Positions 22,800 to 32,673 of a stretch of DNA of 64,000 nt are shown one piece after another. Each line of letters starts with the position of its first letter. Positions within the stretch are counted from its first letter, which is position 1. The notes under the pieces were generated by a model. The model was not told the origin of the DNA and searched no databases. It was given only the letters and a program-made list of their open reading frames with translations. A program made the position numbers and the translations under genes. The stretch comes from Absidia repens. Its lineage: Eukaryota > Mucoromycota > Mucoromycetes > Mucorales > Cunninghamellaceae. Location: contig MCGE01000004.1 of the NCBI GenBank assembly GCA_002105175.1, positions 1,116,001-1,180,000 of the forward strand. Direction: 5' to 3'.

Positions 22800-25120
22800 T
22801 GAATAAAATAATGTTTATTTTACGGAAGCAGCATGGTATATGATAAACTAAAAGAGCGGATTTCATTGTAGCAAGGGATTAATTCGAGGAAGGATGCAGG
22901 ATACTATTATGAGATCTGAGGAATGATTATCACTAATCAAAAGTGGCGATTTAAAAAGGTATCTAAATACTGTGCAAAACATGATAAAGACGTAAAGAAG
23001 TATCTTGGTATTGAAACATAACAGCAGTCAACACTAAATCTAAAACGGTGACGGTGAAAGAGATCTCTTCTACAAGATATGATAGAGACTAGTGGGCATT
23101 TTTCATAGAAGCAAGTAAAAAGAGACATATTTTATTCAGGTATATATATATAAACTATGGACAAACTAATGCTAAGCTAAGCTAATGATGACTTTTAAGA
23201 AGTTAACTAATGGTAGTCCCAAAGTCCTACATCCAAAATGAAAGGGGTTCCCCATGCATATTGTCATCCCTGAGCTGAAAACGCTACTAAGCTAGTCCTG
23301 ACACTAATCTATTTCCAACATAATCCAATAGGTGTTATAATTGTGAAGAAAAATGAAACGAAAAAAAAAAAAAAAAAAAAAAAAAATTGAAAGGGAGAGA
23401 GAGAAAAGTAACAGAGAGAGCGGGAAATTTTTTTTTTTTTTAGGGCAATATATATTTTATTGCGGGGATTTAAAGGAGCGCATCGTAGAGTGGCGACAAC
23501 TTGGTGAAATCAAATCAGTGTGGGAGAATAAAAGTAAACTGAAATAATCTAACAAGAGTTGGGGGTACGATAACTATATATCTAATATGGAGGGATGTGG
23601 TAAATATGAGGAGGAGGCGGAGTTGAGAGAAGAGGGATGCGATGATAGGGGATAGTATGGAAGGCTTAAAAGGAATGTGGTGTATGACATAATACCAGTG
23701 ATGGCGCCAGATAATTTGGATGACGCATCCTGAGAGAAGCCAAAGAGCGGAGGAGAGTTGGGGGATGGTGGAAAAATCTAGGGAGAAAAGTCCGGAGACT
23801 ATTGTTGTTTGTGGGGGTGACGAACCAGGGAGGAGATGATCAAAGACTTGTTGCCATAGTGCCCATTTGATGGGACAAGTGACAAACAGATGCTGGAGAT
23901 CTTCCGTAGCTTCAGAACAAAACAGGCATAGGGACGTGGTGGAAGGTCGGAATTGGGCCAGGGACCTTTGACAATAAAGTTTGCCCACTAGAAGGCGATA
24001 CCATAGAGTTCGAGCATATAGGTGTTGTGGTTGTTTCCAGAAGGAATGCCACAGGCGGGATGGGAGTGACGGAGGGGATTGTGTTCGGGGGAGAGAGGAA
24101 AGAAGTCGTTGGCGAAGGGAGCGAGGAGTGTAGGATGTCCAAGTAGGAGAGGCGAGGAAGCTTGTCACCAGGGTGGAGTCACTTACATTTCCTTCTTGTT
24201 GTCCCCAATTCGTCATGTATTCTTGAAATGATGGATGTAGTGTGATGGTATTCGTGATGAGGTCCCGGAAAAGCTGCACAGAAAGATTGCGGTATTTGAT
24301 GTCATCCGGAGGATCAAGAAGACAGATAGAAGATGGTAGGAGCGGACGGATACAACCAGGGGTCGAATCAAAACAGAAAAACCAATGTGTCGGATCGGCT
24401 GCGTGGTGGGTGTGAATCCAGTGATCCGGAGGAGCGGAAGAGACAGCATTGATGAGAGGTAGATGAAGCCACGTGGCAGGTGAGAGAGGAAGATCATCAT
24501 ATGTTGGTGAATATCGATCCATGGCGGTAAAGATTCGGGCCAGGACAGCATCTGGTGCACATAGTGGACCACGACGTAGTAGTGGGAAGAAGAGCGGGAG
24601 GCGATATCCAATATTGTTGTCAGTAATCATTGTCAGATGATGATGAAGAATATTGGCACCAAAGGAAGATCCGGGGTCACGTTCCAAAATCAAAGATAAC
24701 CAGCGGCGTTGGAGAATCAATGTTTGGGTGAAGGTATCGAGAAGACCAAGTCCACCGTTTCTAGTGGAGAGAGAGCGGGAAAAAAAAATTGAGAATAAAT
24801 AAAATTTCACGTGGTCGGCATTTGAAAGATTTTGGTTTTGGTTTCTCGTTGCGTTCATTATGTTTTGGTGGATAATAACTTGGTTAGGTAATGATTCAAA
24901 AATCCATTAAATTGCAAAAACTTCTGACTTCAAGAGTTTTAGGAAAGACTTATTTTTTTTTCTTTCTTCCCAACACTATTAAATATCATCAACACGGTGG
25001 TTCCCTTCTCATGATAGTAACCGCCATCATTCAACATTGGCAGCATGGCTGTCCTCTTCGCTTGAAGTCTTTTGAAAAAGATGAAGCAATTCGGCCCTAC
25101 ATAGTTTTGTCATCATAATC
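22800..25120 (-). repeat. Dispersed repeat family R, copy 6 (orientation A), split by a LINE
   Basis: The left part, 22800-23427, has the ~95-nt units, GACATATTTTATTCAG at 23123 and the core AAAATGAAAGGGGTTCCCCA at about 23237. The right part resumes at about 24783 with AATAAATAAAATTTCACGTG, matching copy 4 AATAAAATTCACGTATGCGG. It ends with AACATTGGCAGCATGGCTG and CAATTCGGCCCTAC, matching copy 4's distal part. The 1.34 kb between is a LINE insertion. Confidence 0.8.
23428..24767 (-). mobile_element. 5'-truncated non-LTR retrotransposon (LINE) insertion
   Basis: On the minus strand the insert begins abruptly at 24767 inside the post-RT region (TRNGGLGLLDTFTQT). It runs about 417 codons without a stop to 23515. 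It includes a C-x2-C ... H ... C zinc-binding (zf-RVT) motif, LCLFCSEATEDLQHLFVTC, and ends in a 3' UTR with AATAAA about 20 nt before a 14-nt poly(A) (T-run 23428-23441 on plus). A perfect 15-bp target-site duplication, AGAGAGAGCGGGAAA, flanks it at 23413-23427 and 24768-24782. The palm of the reverse transcriptase and the endonuclease are missing through 5' truncation, so it cannot move by itself. The intact frame and perfect duplication indicate recent insertion. The first roughly 30 residues of the open frame (24858-24768) are host repeat sequence. Confidence 0.85.
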
Positions 25121-26341
25121 ATCTCTTCACTTTTTATGATAGTTTGTCATTCACCGTGTGAAGAATAGTTTACCCTCTTCGAGAGTGATTTCCCTGGCCG
25201 CAGCATATACGTTCTACAGCAAGAAACTCACTCTTCTCCCTCTTTTCTCCCCTCCCCCACCCAACCCAATTGCCCCACATTTATATATACGTTATATCAT
25301 ACATAGTATTTTCATTAGACCAGTTTAGACTAGGTGTCATAGTTTATAAATATTCTGTATACATCTGAATATAATACCTCTTGTCTTTTTTCTTTTACAT
25401 TATCCCTCCAGCGTTGAATTTGTCTTGTCGATGGGCATTTGATGCCCACACTGCACTGTACGTACAGTAATATGCGTGTTAAAAAATATGTGATATCATA
25501 TGCAGTTGTTTAAAAAGAGAGTTCGGTATGACGCGACTTCCTTCAACCGTAGTGATTAGCGCTCCGTCTACTATACACTACTGGACTTCAATAAAATATC
25601 CTCAGCATTTTCCGTGACACTTTTTTTTTTTTTTTTTTTTTTTTTGGTACGTTCTTGCCAAACTTCACCATAGTAGTACACTTTTTGATTTTGAAGCTGA
25701 TTTTGACATGATAGCATTACTAGCATGATGTCATTAATAATTTTTCTCAAAATGGTAATATCATTGCAAGATAGTACATGTGGCAAAAATATATTCTCAA
25801 CAATCCATCGGTAAATGCACAGCGCCCCATTCATCCCAATTTGCAGATTCATTTTTTTGCAGTTTATTCACTTTCAATTGAGACAAAGTATAAATAAATT
25901 GAAACGGTGACAAAATAAAATTGAAAACGTAAAAATAGTACGGTAAGCGAGTCATTCAGCTAATTCAACGTCACCTCTCATTGCCTATAAGTCCATATAT
26001 TAGTATCTAAAAAGATCAACTTGTTTTTTACCCAAACTATTTCATTATATTCGTTGTGAAGCAAAAAAAAAAAAAAAAAAAAAAAAAATAGATTTCGTCA
26101 TCTCATTATCAATATCATCAATAGTTCTGTATGGTGCATCACATTAAATCAATCATGCCCCTTGCAACTCTTCTACAATTGTAAACACAAACGCATAATA
26201 CATCGCTAATATAATTTGAATCATTTTCATAACTTTATTTCATATGCAAAGACAAATACAACTATATTATCCTACAACAATATTAACAGCGATAACGACT
26301 AATATACTAACTACTAATGACAGAGAGGGGGTACCAGATGT
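25121..26341. other. Intergenic, 3' flank of PRO2
   Basis: Holds a 24-nt T-run at about 25621-25645 and a 26-nt A-run at about 26063-26088. The open frame 25571-25852 (-) runs through the T-run as poly-lysine and has no family motif, so it is not annotated. Confidence 0.4.
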
Positions 26342-27985
26342 TTAAAGATGATAATCAGAGGGAGCAATAGCGTCGTGTAAAAATGGTTTCTTGCCAGATC
26401 CATAATCCGCTGCGATGTTGCCATTGCCATACGCTCTGTACTTGTAAATCACTAACCCTTCCAATCCAACAGGACCACGGGCATGAGTTTTGTTAGTGGA
26501 CACGCCAACTTCCGCACCAAAGCCATAACGGAAACCATCTGCAAACCGGGTACTTGTGTTCCAGTAGCATCCAGCAGCATCTACGCGGGTCATGAAAAAG
26601 TCTGCAGTAGTAGCGTTTTCGGTCACGATAGAGTCAGTGTGTTTGGAGCCATGGTCGTTGATATGTTCCACCGCTTCGTTGACATCTTGCACAACCTTCA
26701 CAGCAATAATGTGATCCAAAAATTCAGTGTCGTAATCGCCGTCTTCAACTGGTTGGATCTTGCTCTTGTAGGCTTCGTTGCTGTTGCCCAGTTTTTCGGT
26801 CAAATATGATTGGGAGGATGTATCGCATTTAAGTGTCACTTGCGCATCCAGTAAAGCCTGTCCCACTTTACTGAAGAAGTCAGATTTCAATAAATCTTGA
26901 TGAACCAATAATGTTTCAGCAGCATTACAAGCAGCAGGGTAATTTGTCTAAAAGATGAAATAAAAATAAAATACAATAAAGAGATATGGTTATTACGATT
27001 GAGCACATCTAACACTTGATTTTTCTCCTCACCTTTGCATCCACAGCAATTCTAGCAGCCTTTGTGATGTCACCCTCCTTGTCAAGATACACAGAGCAAA
27101 TACCATCAGCGTGCCCAAGAACTATACATAAAAGAAGAATGCTTAGTTGACTGAAGAGATAAAAATGAATAAAAGATAGAAAACTTACCTGGAATTCTAA
27201 TCAAGTTTGATTTATATACAAAGTGGTTAGTACAGTTGTTGACCTTTTCTCCTCTCCCTACACGGACAAACAGAGCCTTCTGTTTCCCTATTTCTACTAT
27301 TCAATTCCATTCGCTTACCTTGTATTGTTTTGAATATACTTGACTAGACTATTGCTACCTCGGGGCACAACCATATCAATATAACGATCCAAATCCAACA
27401 GGGCGGAAATATCTTCCCTTGTTTCAACAATTTGCACAGCAGTTTTGGGAATAGGATTTGATTCAGGTAGTGAGGCCAAGGCGTCTTGGATAACCAAAGC
27501 TAGCATCGCGTTGGTGTGAGTAGCTTCTTTTCCGCCCTTCAAAATCACGGCGTTTCCAGATTTCAGAGCCAGGCAAGAGATATTTACCACCACTTCAGGA
27601 CGAGCTTCAAAAATGGTCAAAAGAACACCAACAGGCACAGTGACACGATATAATGATAGGTCAGAGTCCACCTTAGTTGCCATAGTCACCTTCTTGGTTG
27701 GATCGGGTAGTTTTGTAATATCGCTAACACCTGACAAAATAGTTTCAAACTTGTCCCCATTACAAATGTCCAGTCGCTTAAAGAGAGACCCAGATAACTT
27801 GCCAAGCTTCACTTGTTCTTCGGCCAGCTATAATTGCAATAATGGTAAAAAGGGGGAGGGGGAGAAACATCAGTAAAATGGTAAAGAGACATATTTCGGT
27901 TCTAAAGTATATCACAAATTCTCACATACACACACACATACACACACATACACACATACGCATACACATACGTATACACATACGC

Positions 27986-28018
<33 letters not shown>

Positions 28019-28187
28019 TAAAATGACTTACTTGTTTATCCTTTTCGTTCGCTTGGAAGATATCGTCCTTTCGTTCTTCCAGCACTTGTTTGATTCGTAA
28101 TAGAGCTTCGTTTTTTTGTTCATTGGTGACAGATTGTAAGCTAACAGAAGCTAAACGAGCATCTCGAGCAAGTTGTTGTACAGACAT
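26342..28187 (-). CDS. PRO2: Gamma-glutamyl phosphate reductase
   Basis: Catalyses NADPH-dependent reduction of gamma-glutamyl phosphate to glutamate-5-semialdehyde, the second step of proline synthesis. Five exons: 28187-28032, 27827-27319, 27196-27189 (8 nt), 27121-27033 and 26947-26342, giving 455 aa, the usual length (yeast about 456). Landmarks are GVLLTIFEARPEVV, the nucleotide-binding LKSGNAVILKGGKEA, IPVLGHADGIC, and NYPAACNAAETLL with the catalytic cysteine. RGPVGLEGLV lies near the end. The 8-nt exon is required to rebuild IPVLGHADG. The start ATG 28187 is the first in frame with conserved sequence; longer open frames upstream have no family support. Intron 1 is largely a CA-type microsatellite. 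Confidence 0.95.
27924..28020. repeat. CA/TACACA microsatellite in PRO2 intron 1
   Basis: Nearly 100 nt of CACATA and CATACG repeats filling the first intron of PRO2. Confidence 0.9.
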
Positions 28188-28830
28188 AGTAAATGGTTGA
28201 TTTGTGAAGATAAAAATAAAAAACAAGAAGGTAGGGAAAAAAAAAAGTCGATTCATATCTGCATTTTGAAACGCCGCCATCTGCCCTAGCTCGACGAGTC
28301 ATCATCATCATGATCATCAAATGCATCTATAATTAAGGTTCGTGTCATTGCATCATTGCTGAGGGGACCCAGCTCTTTTTTGTACATATGACAAAAAATT
28401 ATGCTTCCATTTATGATAAATCAGAGGGTGGGAATGATCAAACTTTGATCTTCTTTTACCCACCATAGCGCTCTTCCAGAAAATCCAGAGTCTTTAATTC
28501 CATGCAAAATAACACAACAATTTGCTACATGATATTTGATATTCATTCCGGAAATATCCCAAGTCCCACCACCATCATCCATCCTGCTACAGTCGCTATT
28601 CCCTTGTACCAACATCATCACGGTCGTCGCCAATACAGCCATTTTTCACAAGCATATCTTATATGTTCATTCACATCACATATTTCATGTGTAATATTAA
28701 ATTTATTGATGAAATGAAGTAAAAATAATAAGGAGAAGGGGCAACTATACTAGTAAAATACATCTAAATAAGGGAAGAAGACTGGGGCATCATATAGTAG
28801 GAATCTATTTTCTAACATTCACTGTCACAA
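28188..28830. other. Intergenic between PRO2 and the ALKBH6-type gene
   Basis: Contains the PRO2 5' flank and the 3' flank of the minus-strand dioxygenase gene. The open frame 28421-28642 (-) has a hydrophobic start but no family motif and is not called. Confidence 0.35.
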
Positions 28831-29805
28831 TCATTGGTCGAGTTTCTTGTTCTTTTTGCATCCACACCCATCCTCATCAGTTGGTACTTCCCAGGCAATG
28901 ATTTGTCTAAAAGTAAAAGAGACCCTTTGTTTTCGCTGAATCACCTGCCCATCCGGAGCAGTTTCCATCAGATCCTTCGAGATACCATGCTTGTAATTAT
29001 ACCGAGCATCCCCTGTCAGTACTACAATTGATCGTCGAGCTATGTTAGCCAAAATAAAAATAAAGGTTAGCATGGCCAGGGTAGAGACGGTTTTCCTGAT
29101 CAAACGAGAAACTTACGTAACACCACATCGACTTGATGGCCATTACTAGGATTCATAAATTTCATGATACAAGCAGACAATAGCGACAATGACAGAATGG
29201 CAGGGCCAAATAAGGCAGGAGCGTCTAGTAAGTAAGTAAGAAAGAGATGGAATGTATCGATGAATTAATATTGCATTGACAGTCCACTATCCACTTGGTG
29301 TAATAGTTGACACTTACCAATATGCGGCATGATTCCTTGCCCTTCGTTGTATTCATTCACTAAAAGATGATTGGGATGTATGGGCATCAGTTGGTTCGAC
29401 ATGATTCTTTGTACAATCGATTTCACAAAGTCCGGTAGTTCTCCATATTCTTCGAGTACCTTTCTAAGTAAAAGTACCAAAGGCATCAGTTGGAATAGTA
29501 AGTCATGCCAGTGAGTGAAAATATAGTACTTACCTATAGCGATAACTGAATAAATGACCATATTGCTGTGTCCTTCTTTTGAGTTCAGGATTGGGACTGA
29601 AAAAAAATATTGTAATAGCATTCAAGAACAATCAGTAAGCATGACATCTTCAACATATCATATTTGATATCCTTTACCTTATTCCAAGGCCACACCATTG
29701 TCCTTGATTGATATGGTAAATTAAATTTTCTTCTTCTTCTTCAGTAATAAAATCGGTAATGAGAGATAAGCCAGGTATATCTTGGCCAAGATCTATCGTT
29801 TTCAT
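28831..29805 (-). CDS. ALKBH6-type Fe(II)/2-oxoglutarate dioxygenase
   Basis: AlkB superfamily protein, 217 aa, five exons: 29805-29678, 29596-29534, 29463-29318, 29224-29117 and 29039-28831. The substrate-strand region VNEYNEGQGIMPHID contains the iron-binding H111-x-D113. A second His is probably in YKHGI, as in ALKBH6. The 2-oxoglutarate-binding arginines lie in RVSFTFRQ. PRRSIVVLTGDARY matches the ALKBH6 LPRRS block better than ALKBH2/3 or ALKBH8. The biochemical target of ALKBH6 is poorly settled, so no substrate is claimed. The ATG at 29805 is the first codon of the exon with LGQDIPGLSLITDFI. The end is lysine-rich (CGCKKNKKLDQ). The next gene upstream starts only 152 nt away. Confidence 0.85.
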
Positions 29806-29957
29806 AATTCGATTTCCCAAAGGAAAAAACGGCAAGCACCAAGCCAAAAAAAAAAAAAAAAAATCGAATGGGGGGTCAAACAAGCGGTGTTTCAAAACGT
29901 AATGCAGGATTCAATTTTTATTTATTGAGATGATCACTATAAAGTAAGTAAAATATT

Positions 29958-30963
29958 CTATAATAATTTGTGAGCAATAAGGGATTGTGGATTCTTCCAA
30001 AAGGGAAATTTGGCCAAGTCATTCGGTAAACCAAAGGATTTTGCGCTAAAAAGGGTGAAGAATGAGGTTTATATATATATTCGTAAAAAGTATCATCACA
30101 ACCCACTTACAAATAATAGACATCAAAAGGAGCACGAATTTCTGACACAATTTCAGCACCACTTGAAATCACCAAATGATTGCTCAAGGGACATGCAATC
30201 AGGGCATGACCGAGTTGATAAACATAACCACGGCTAGTATTATCTATAATAACTTCATCAGATGCAACGTTTCTTAACCATGTTTGATAAACTGAAACTT
30301 ACCTCTTATCCCTGGGGCATATTCAAGCTCAAAATATATATTATGCTCCGTTGCAAGATTCACCATCATCGGATCCAATGTAAATGGTAGTCTTTGTGCA
30401 CATCCCAGAGATATGATATCGATATATTTTGATTGGCAGGCATGTTCAAATACGTTTCGTTCGCTTGTCCGTAATGCGACCAGGTCATATTTTGATTGTA
30501 GTGTTTCCCACGCAGACTAAATCATCAACAGTGATAAGAATAAATTGTTGAGCTTTTTATCCTAGCCATATTTCATTGATGATTCATTTACCTCTTCTAA
30601 TATAATATCTGTTTCCATGGTGATCCGCCTCAATATTTTCACATTATCATACTCTATAGGAGCCAGAAGGTCCGGTAACTATTGTCGTTTAAAAAAATTA
30701 ATTTATATTCGCACAAAGCTATTATTAATATATACCTTTGTTGAAGAATATTTCGTTAGGGTATAGTTCAGAGCTACGACTACCTGATCATCTACTGCAG
30801 TTTTATCAAAGAAGAGAAATAGTGAATGAGTTTGTATTTCATCAAGTACGTACGTACGTACGTAATCCTTACGTTGACTTAGGCGGTGTAGAATGAGTTT
30901 CAGTTTATCCCGGGCATTTTTATCGAGATGTTCGTTAATAGGTATATTGAGGTCAAAGTACAT
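29958..30963 (-). CDS. RPP30: RNase P/MRP protein subunit RPP30 (Rpp1)
   Basis: Subunit of the nuclear ribonuclease P and MRP particles that process pre-tRNA and pre-rRNA. Six exons: 30963-30873, 30794-30736, 30678-30592, 30516-30303, 30243-30111 and 30045-29958, giving 223 aa. It opens MYFDLNIPI, the first strand of the RNase P p30 TIM-barrel-like fold. VVVALNYTL, VKILRRITME, YDLVALRTSER and LEYAPGIR match human RPP30 blocks, and VISSGAE...EIRAPFDV matches VISSAAERPLEIRGPYDV. It is somewhat shorter than human (268 aa) because the C-terminal tail is reduced. The stop of this gene lies 152 nt before the start of the ALKBH6-type gene on the same strand. Confidence 0.9.
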
Positions 30964-31590
30964 TTTATCAAATGAAAAGAAAAAAAGAAATGTCCTGCAA
31001 AAGGCGATACCGCCATTTTGAAATTCCAGTTTTGCTGTGGCTTGGTCAACTGGTTAATGTTTTAAACACCGTGCTGTCAAACAAATGCTTAGGCTGTCAT
31101 ATTTGCGGCATAGAATCGGCTCAATTTTTTCACTTTTTTGTTAGGAAAAAGCAACTGATACTACATTTAATACAACCCACTTTTTGGGCATATGTGCGAG
31201 ACTGAAAAATCATCCATTAACTCATCAAAGGGTCTATGGTTTCGGAAACTATTCAGCGAAATATATCTTCCAACGTCATGTAGTTTTAGTTTAGTATATT
31301 GATATAATGTCTATTTTTTTGAATAAAAATTATATTTATACCTTTTTTTTTTATCTATCTCGGATAGGGATGATGATGTGAAACTACGTTATGTGCTATA
31401 TATGTTGTGCGAGGGGATGGAATATTTGGAGCAGTAAAAGTCTAGGATACATTTGATGCAACTCAGAAAGAATGTGGAGTAAGCCTTAGCTGTTGCCATG
31501 TCTTATTAATATATTCAATTCATCAAAGAGCAGTCGTTTGTGGTAGGATACTCACACAACGGCTACAATAGCGATGTTGCTTTTTATATG
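30964..31590. other. Intergenic, no recognisable gene
   Basis: 5' flank of RPP30 and AT-rich spacer. The open frame 30972-31205 (+) has no motif. Confidence 0.35.
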
Positions 31591-32335
31591 ATGGATAAGA
31601 GGATGGTTAATAAAAATAAATATTTTATTGAAGCGTGTTGATAAGTACTAAAACTGAAGACGGAGGGTTCATTGTAGCAAAGGGATTAATATGAAGGATC
31701 TAGTAGGGGACGTATGAGGGGAAACTAATGTGAGAGTCGAAGAATGGTCAGCACTAATCTAAAGGGGTGCTTGTAAAATGGGAGCTAATATGCTCTATAA
31801 GGCATGATAAAGGCTAAAGGGACATTTGTTATTGAAGCTTAACTGTCAATACTAATAAAAAAGGGGTGATGGTGCGAAGGAATCTATTTCACAAGGCATG
31901 AGAGAGACTAATCGAATATATTTAATTAAAGCAAATAAAAATAAAAAGAGACATATTTTATTCAGAAAGATACACACTAAGGACGAACTAATGCGAAGCT
32001 ATGCCAATGAAGACCCCAAGCCAACTAATGGCAGTCCAAGAATTCTAAACCAAAATGAAAGGGTTTCCCAATGCATTTTGTAATCCCTGAACTGAAAATA
32101 CTTCTAAACTAGTCCTGCCACTATTCTAAGTCCAACATAATCCCATAGGGGCCACAAACTGTGAAAAGAAAAGGAAAAATGATCAGAAAGAGTGCGAAAA
32201 ATTGAAAATGGGTGTGAATAAAAATAGACCTTCGCGGGATTTGAAATATTCTGTGTGGTCATTTCCTGCATAGTATGGCCACACCCATGAGAATAACGAA
32301 TCTAATTGATACCGTTATTGCTGATTCCTATTGTA
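31590..32335 (-). repeat. Dispersed repeat family R, copy 7 (orientation A)
   Basis: Units with TATTTTATTGAAGC (about 31620), TGTTATTGAAGC (about 31828) and ATTTAATTAAAGC (about 31919) precede GAGACATATTTTATTCAG at 31942. The core AAAATGAAAGGGTTTCCCAA is at about 32052. Downstream are AATAAAAATAGACCTTCGCGG and a short distal part. It is non-coding. Confidence 0.8.
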
Positions 32336-32673
32336 TAGTAACAAAACACCACGAAATAAATTTATACAACAAAAAAATACCGTGATATAATGGAATGGTT
32401 TTTCAACCGAAGTGCGAAATAACGTAGGTATCTAATCCCATCCCATGAAAACCCAACGACAACCAGTAAACGATGTTTTTTTTCAAAGCTCCAGCGAAGT
32501 CCCAGAGAATTTATTGGTATAGTAAAATAAAAAATAAAAATAAAAAACAATGAGTGTGATGAAAAAAAGCAAAGCTAAACTAAAAAAAAGTATACCAGGG
32601 GTAGAGTAGGTGAAGTTGCTAAAATGGTTTATCAAGAAGAATGCAAGTGGGGGGCGAGATATAATATATTAAA
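32336..32673. other. Intergenic and 3' flank
   Basis: Probable 3' UTR of the NDK-like gene and AT-rich sequence. No feature is supported. Confidence 0.35.

Noticed and set aside
24768..24858. N-terminal 30 residues of the LINE-containing open frame
   Set aside because: They are encoded by host repeat sequence and the target-site duplication. The retroelement protein begins at 24767.
25571..25852. 93-codon minus-strand open frame
   Set aside because: It runs through a long T-run as poly-lysine, has no family motif, and lies in the PRO2 3' flank.
27924..28020. Regularly spaced CACATA units resembling a repeat array
   Set aside because: This is a simple microsatellite within PRO2 intron 1, not a CRISPR array, and the organism is a eukaryote.
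28421..28642. 73-codon minus-strand frame with hydrophobic start
   Set aside because: It resembles a signal peptide only weakly, has no conserved motif and no splice-joined partner.
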